Below are positions 61,445 through 64,000 of a stretch of 64,000 bases of DNA, piece after piece. Position 1 is the stretch's first letter. The number at the start of each line of letters is the position of its first letter. The stretch covers positions 6,849,875 through 6,913,874 of the forward strand of contig NC_133300.1 of assembly GCF_005239225.2 (NCBI RefSeq), written 5' to 3'. Under the pieces are notes generated by a model. That model saw only the letters and a list, made by a program, of their open reading frames with translations. It was not told where the DNA came from and did not search any database. The stretch comes from Populus alba. Taxonomy: Eukaryota; Streptophyta; Magnoliopsida; Malpighiales; Salicaceae. The position numbers and the translations under genes were made by a program.

Positions 61445-64000
61445 ATCTTTGTCATTCAATTTAATCCCTGATGTAGTAAAAAATAAATATTATCAAAAAA
61501 TTATTAAGTATTAATAAAAACACCAACAAAAAATATTTCTTTAATAATTTAAGATAGAAATATTAATGAAATATTTCTATAGATAATTATCGATACAAAT
61601 AATAATAAAATATGTTATATTGGTAATTTTTTATAGAACAAAGAAAATAAAAAATAAAATAAAATCCATTGACAATTCTATATTAAAAATTTGGCACATT
61701 AGTATTTTTTTAATGGAACTACCAACAAATATTTTATCAGTAAATTTAAATGAATTAAAACCCAACATGTATATCTTCCCCCTTCCATTTTTTTTTTCTG
61801 CCAAAAAAAATCTCTCCCCCTATTTTCTCATAAAACCAACCACCATCCTCACAAATCAGGCAACCCCAAATCAATAACCCCGATTTACATCTATTATTAG
61901 TGTCGACGTCCCTCTCTTATTTTAATTTCATGTGAACTTTTGCTACACCACCATGTAAGTAAATTTATCATTTTTTTTAACTCATTTATATTTTAAATTA
62001 ATTTATTAAATATTATTTAAGTTCGAGCAAGATAAAGTTATTCTCTAGATAGATAAGTTGGGATGATAGTTTATTGGACCACAGTAAAAGAACAAATTAA
62101 TAAAGCAAACTTCCTGTCTAATATCATATAGATGCCCCTTTCGAATGTGGCTGTCTATATATAGCCCTGTCTAAAGCAAACTTCCTGAAAATTTCGAGGT
62201 TTAATCTTTAGGCATTTCATTAGGGATTTTTGTTATTTTCTACACATTAAATAAATTACAAAATATATTAAAATAGTTAAGTAAATAATCCACAGTAACA
62301 GTTTTTTTTTTTGTTCTTCAATTTTTTGTTTTTTCAATTATAGCCCTTCAATGACTAAATTAATTACTGATTTCTTAAAATGTGTTAAGGAAAGAAAATA
62401 TTTAACAAAAGAAGATTAAAGGGTAAAACAAGAAGAAATCTTATGGCCAATCTCAAATTCACTAAAAAAAAGTTTTGTTTAGTCCACTTATTTTTCTTTT
62501 TCTTTCTTTACAATCTCTTTAATCTTGATAATTTTAATTTTAATCTAACAGTTCATTTTCTTAATATTTTAGTACCAAAGCTTGAGAGAGAAGAGAGAAA
62601 GTCAACTAAATATGGCAAAGGAAAGAGAAAGTTGTCAGTTTACTAAAATTTGATGATTAAAAAGACCAATATTGGTGTTAATGAGTTCTATTCAAAGAGA
62701 GATGTCATATTGAGGTTTTTTAGACCTTAATATTGCTGGAGAATATAGATTAGGGTTGGTAGATGATTTTTTTTCTTGTTTGATTTTGTATTTTTTTAAT
62801 CCTTCATGTGGTTTTTATTATTGATTAATTGTTTTTTTTTTAAGGTTCTAGGAGTGTTTAATATTTATTTTAAGTTGAATCTAGGTTGAATAAAAGGATT
62901 TTTAGAGGAAAAAAAAAACACATTTGGTCTTCTCAAAACTGTTATTCTGGTTGAATTCTAAGCAGGTGGATGACACTTTCTCTATCACAATATTAAAAAA
63001 CATGTCAACTGGTGTTATTATTATTATCTTTTTAAGAAGGGGTAGACGACATATCATTAACCTCTTAAAAAGAGAGAGAAAAAAAAAAAACAAAGGCCTT
63101 GGCTCGATACTACTACAAGCCTGTGCACATAGGTATTTTTGAAAGACCCATATGTATTTGGTCACCTAATCCTGGATTCTAGACCCTTTGTTACTTTTGA
63201 TTTTTTATTGGTTTTTTTCAATCTCATCCTTTAACATTAAATTTTTTCTTTCTTTTTAATTTTATCCTTCAATATTTTATTGATTTTGAATTAGGTTTTA
63301 TCATGTGTTTTCATTTGCTTTTTTTATCACGGTCTTAAACAAATGCCTTGGTATTTGGATCTTACTTAATTTTGTGAGCATCTATTTTGATTTTTATATA
63401 ATTATTGCTAAAAATAGTAGTCAAAAGAATAAGGGCCAAATTGTTTTAAAAAATGACAACCTACTTTTATATTTGCAAGAATCAGACATGGAAATTTAAG
63501 AGATGGGTGTGAAAAGAGAAAGAAAAACAAAGAAAAGAAGAATAAGTTTTGGAATCCATAACAGAGCACCATCAGCATCACAAAGTGTCAAGGTAAAGAA
63601 GCACCAATCGAGACGATCCCAAGAGTATTAAGAAATCACACACCATCATAGTGTGATAGCTTCTCTCATATGTTGGTATGTGTGTTACACGTGTAAATTA
63701 ATTTTGACCTATTCATTTAATCTAGTTTCTGATCTAGAAAAAGAATTACCAAAAAATTGGCAATATTAATGGAAACACCAATGAAAAATATCATTTTTCA
63801 CCTAACACTTCTTTCATCATATAAATAAGCATGAAATAATAATTTTCAAGTGTTATTATGAATGTTATATGACTTAATTTTCAATTTAAACTTGGATCTT
63901 GACATCTCAATTCAACTAGGTATGGTTATCATCATTATATATATTTAAAAAGCTTTAAGCTCATTTTCCTCGATGAACTATACATAATCTTTTGTTAGCA
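61445..64000. other. AT-rich intergenic DNA at the right end
   Basis: The part next to the copia element (61445-61740) resembles the left flank (56250-56530), as expected for insertion into a locally duplicated or repeated sequence. The rest has only short, low-complexity frames. No gene seen on either strand to the window end. Confidence 0.5.

Overview
The window is nuclear DNA from a dicot plant. Genes have GT-AG introns, intergenic DNA is AT-rich, and Ty1/copia retrotransposons and MITEs are common. The gene content, MITE families and codon use look like a woody eudicot of the poplar/willow type; that placement is inference. There is no bacterial operon, CRISPR array, or tRNA or rRNA gene that I can see.

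Layout. (1) 269-5010 (+): a four-exon plastid dicarboxylate transporter of the DIT2 type. (2) 6209-28740: an accessory block built from tandem copies of a leucine-rich-repeat receptor-like protein (RLP) whose ectodomain resembles phytosulfokine receptor 1 (PSKR1) but which has no kinase. It holds one copy with a nonsense codon (6779-8839), two intact copies (13495-15558 and 17548-19623), a 5'-truncated copy (20904-21848), three equally decayed LRR relics, one more relic at 28538-28716, MITEs, a copia fragment, a probable LTR remnant, and a young complete copia element on the minus strand (23711-28458). (3) 31461-35264 (-): an intronless SF3B1 gene, the HEAT-repeat core of the U2 snRNP SF3b complex. 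(4) 37945-41164 (-): an 11-exon UbiA-family prenyltransferase, best matched to the plastid DHNA phytyltransferase of phylloquinone synthesis (ABC4/MenA). (5) 41165-46118: repeat-rich DNA with a 146-bp tandem array. (6) 46119-50792 (+): an eight-exon ABCG half-transporter with an altered ABC signature (LSSGQ). (7) 50793-64000: retroelement debris (gypsy gag and copia RT relics) and a second young but badly broken copia element (56545-61439, +).

The single-copy genes are housekeeping or metabolic and do not form a pathway together, although genes 1 and 4 both act in the plastid. The dynamic part is the RLP cluster. There the kinase-less PSKR-like ectodomains differ in the island segment that holds the peptide ligand in PSKR1, share a nearly identical transmembrane/tail/3'UTR module, and differ in promoter structure. 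That cluster is the best candidate for unusual biology here. Exon borders were set by hand from splice consensus, reading-frame continuity and family similarity remembered from plants; no database or transcript was consulted.
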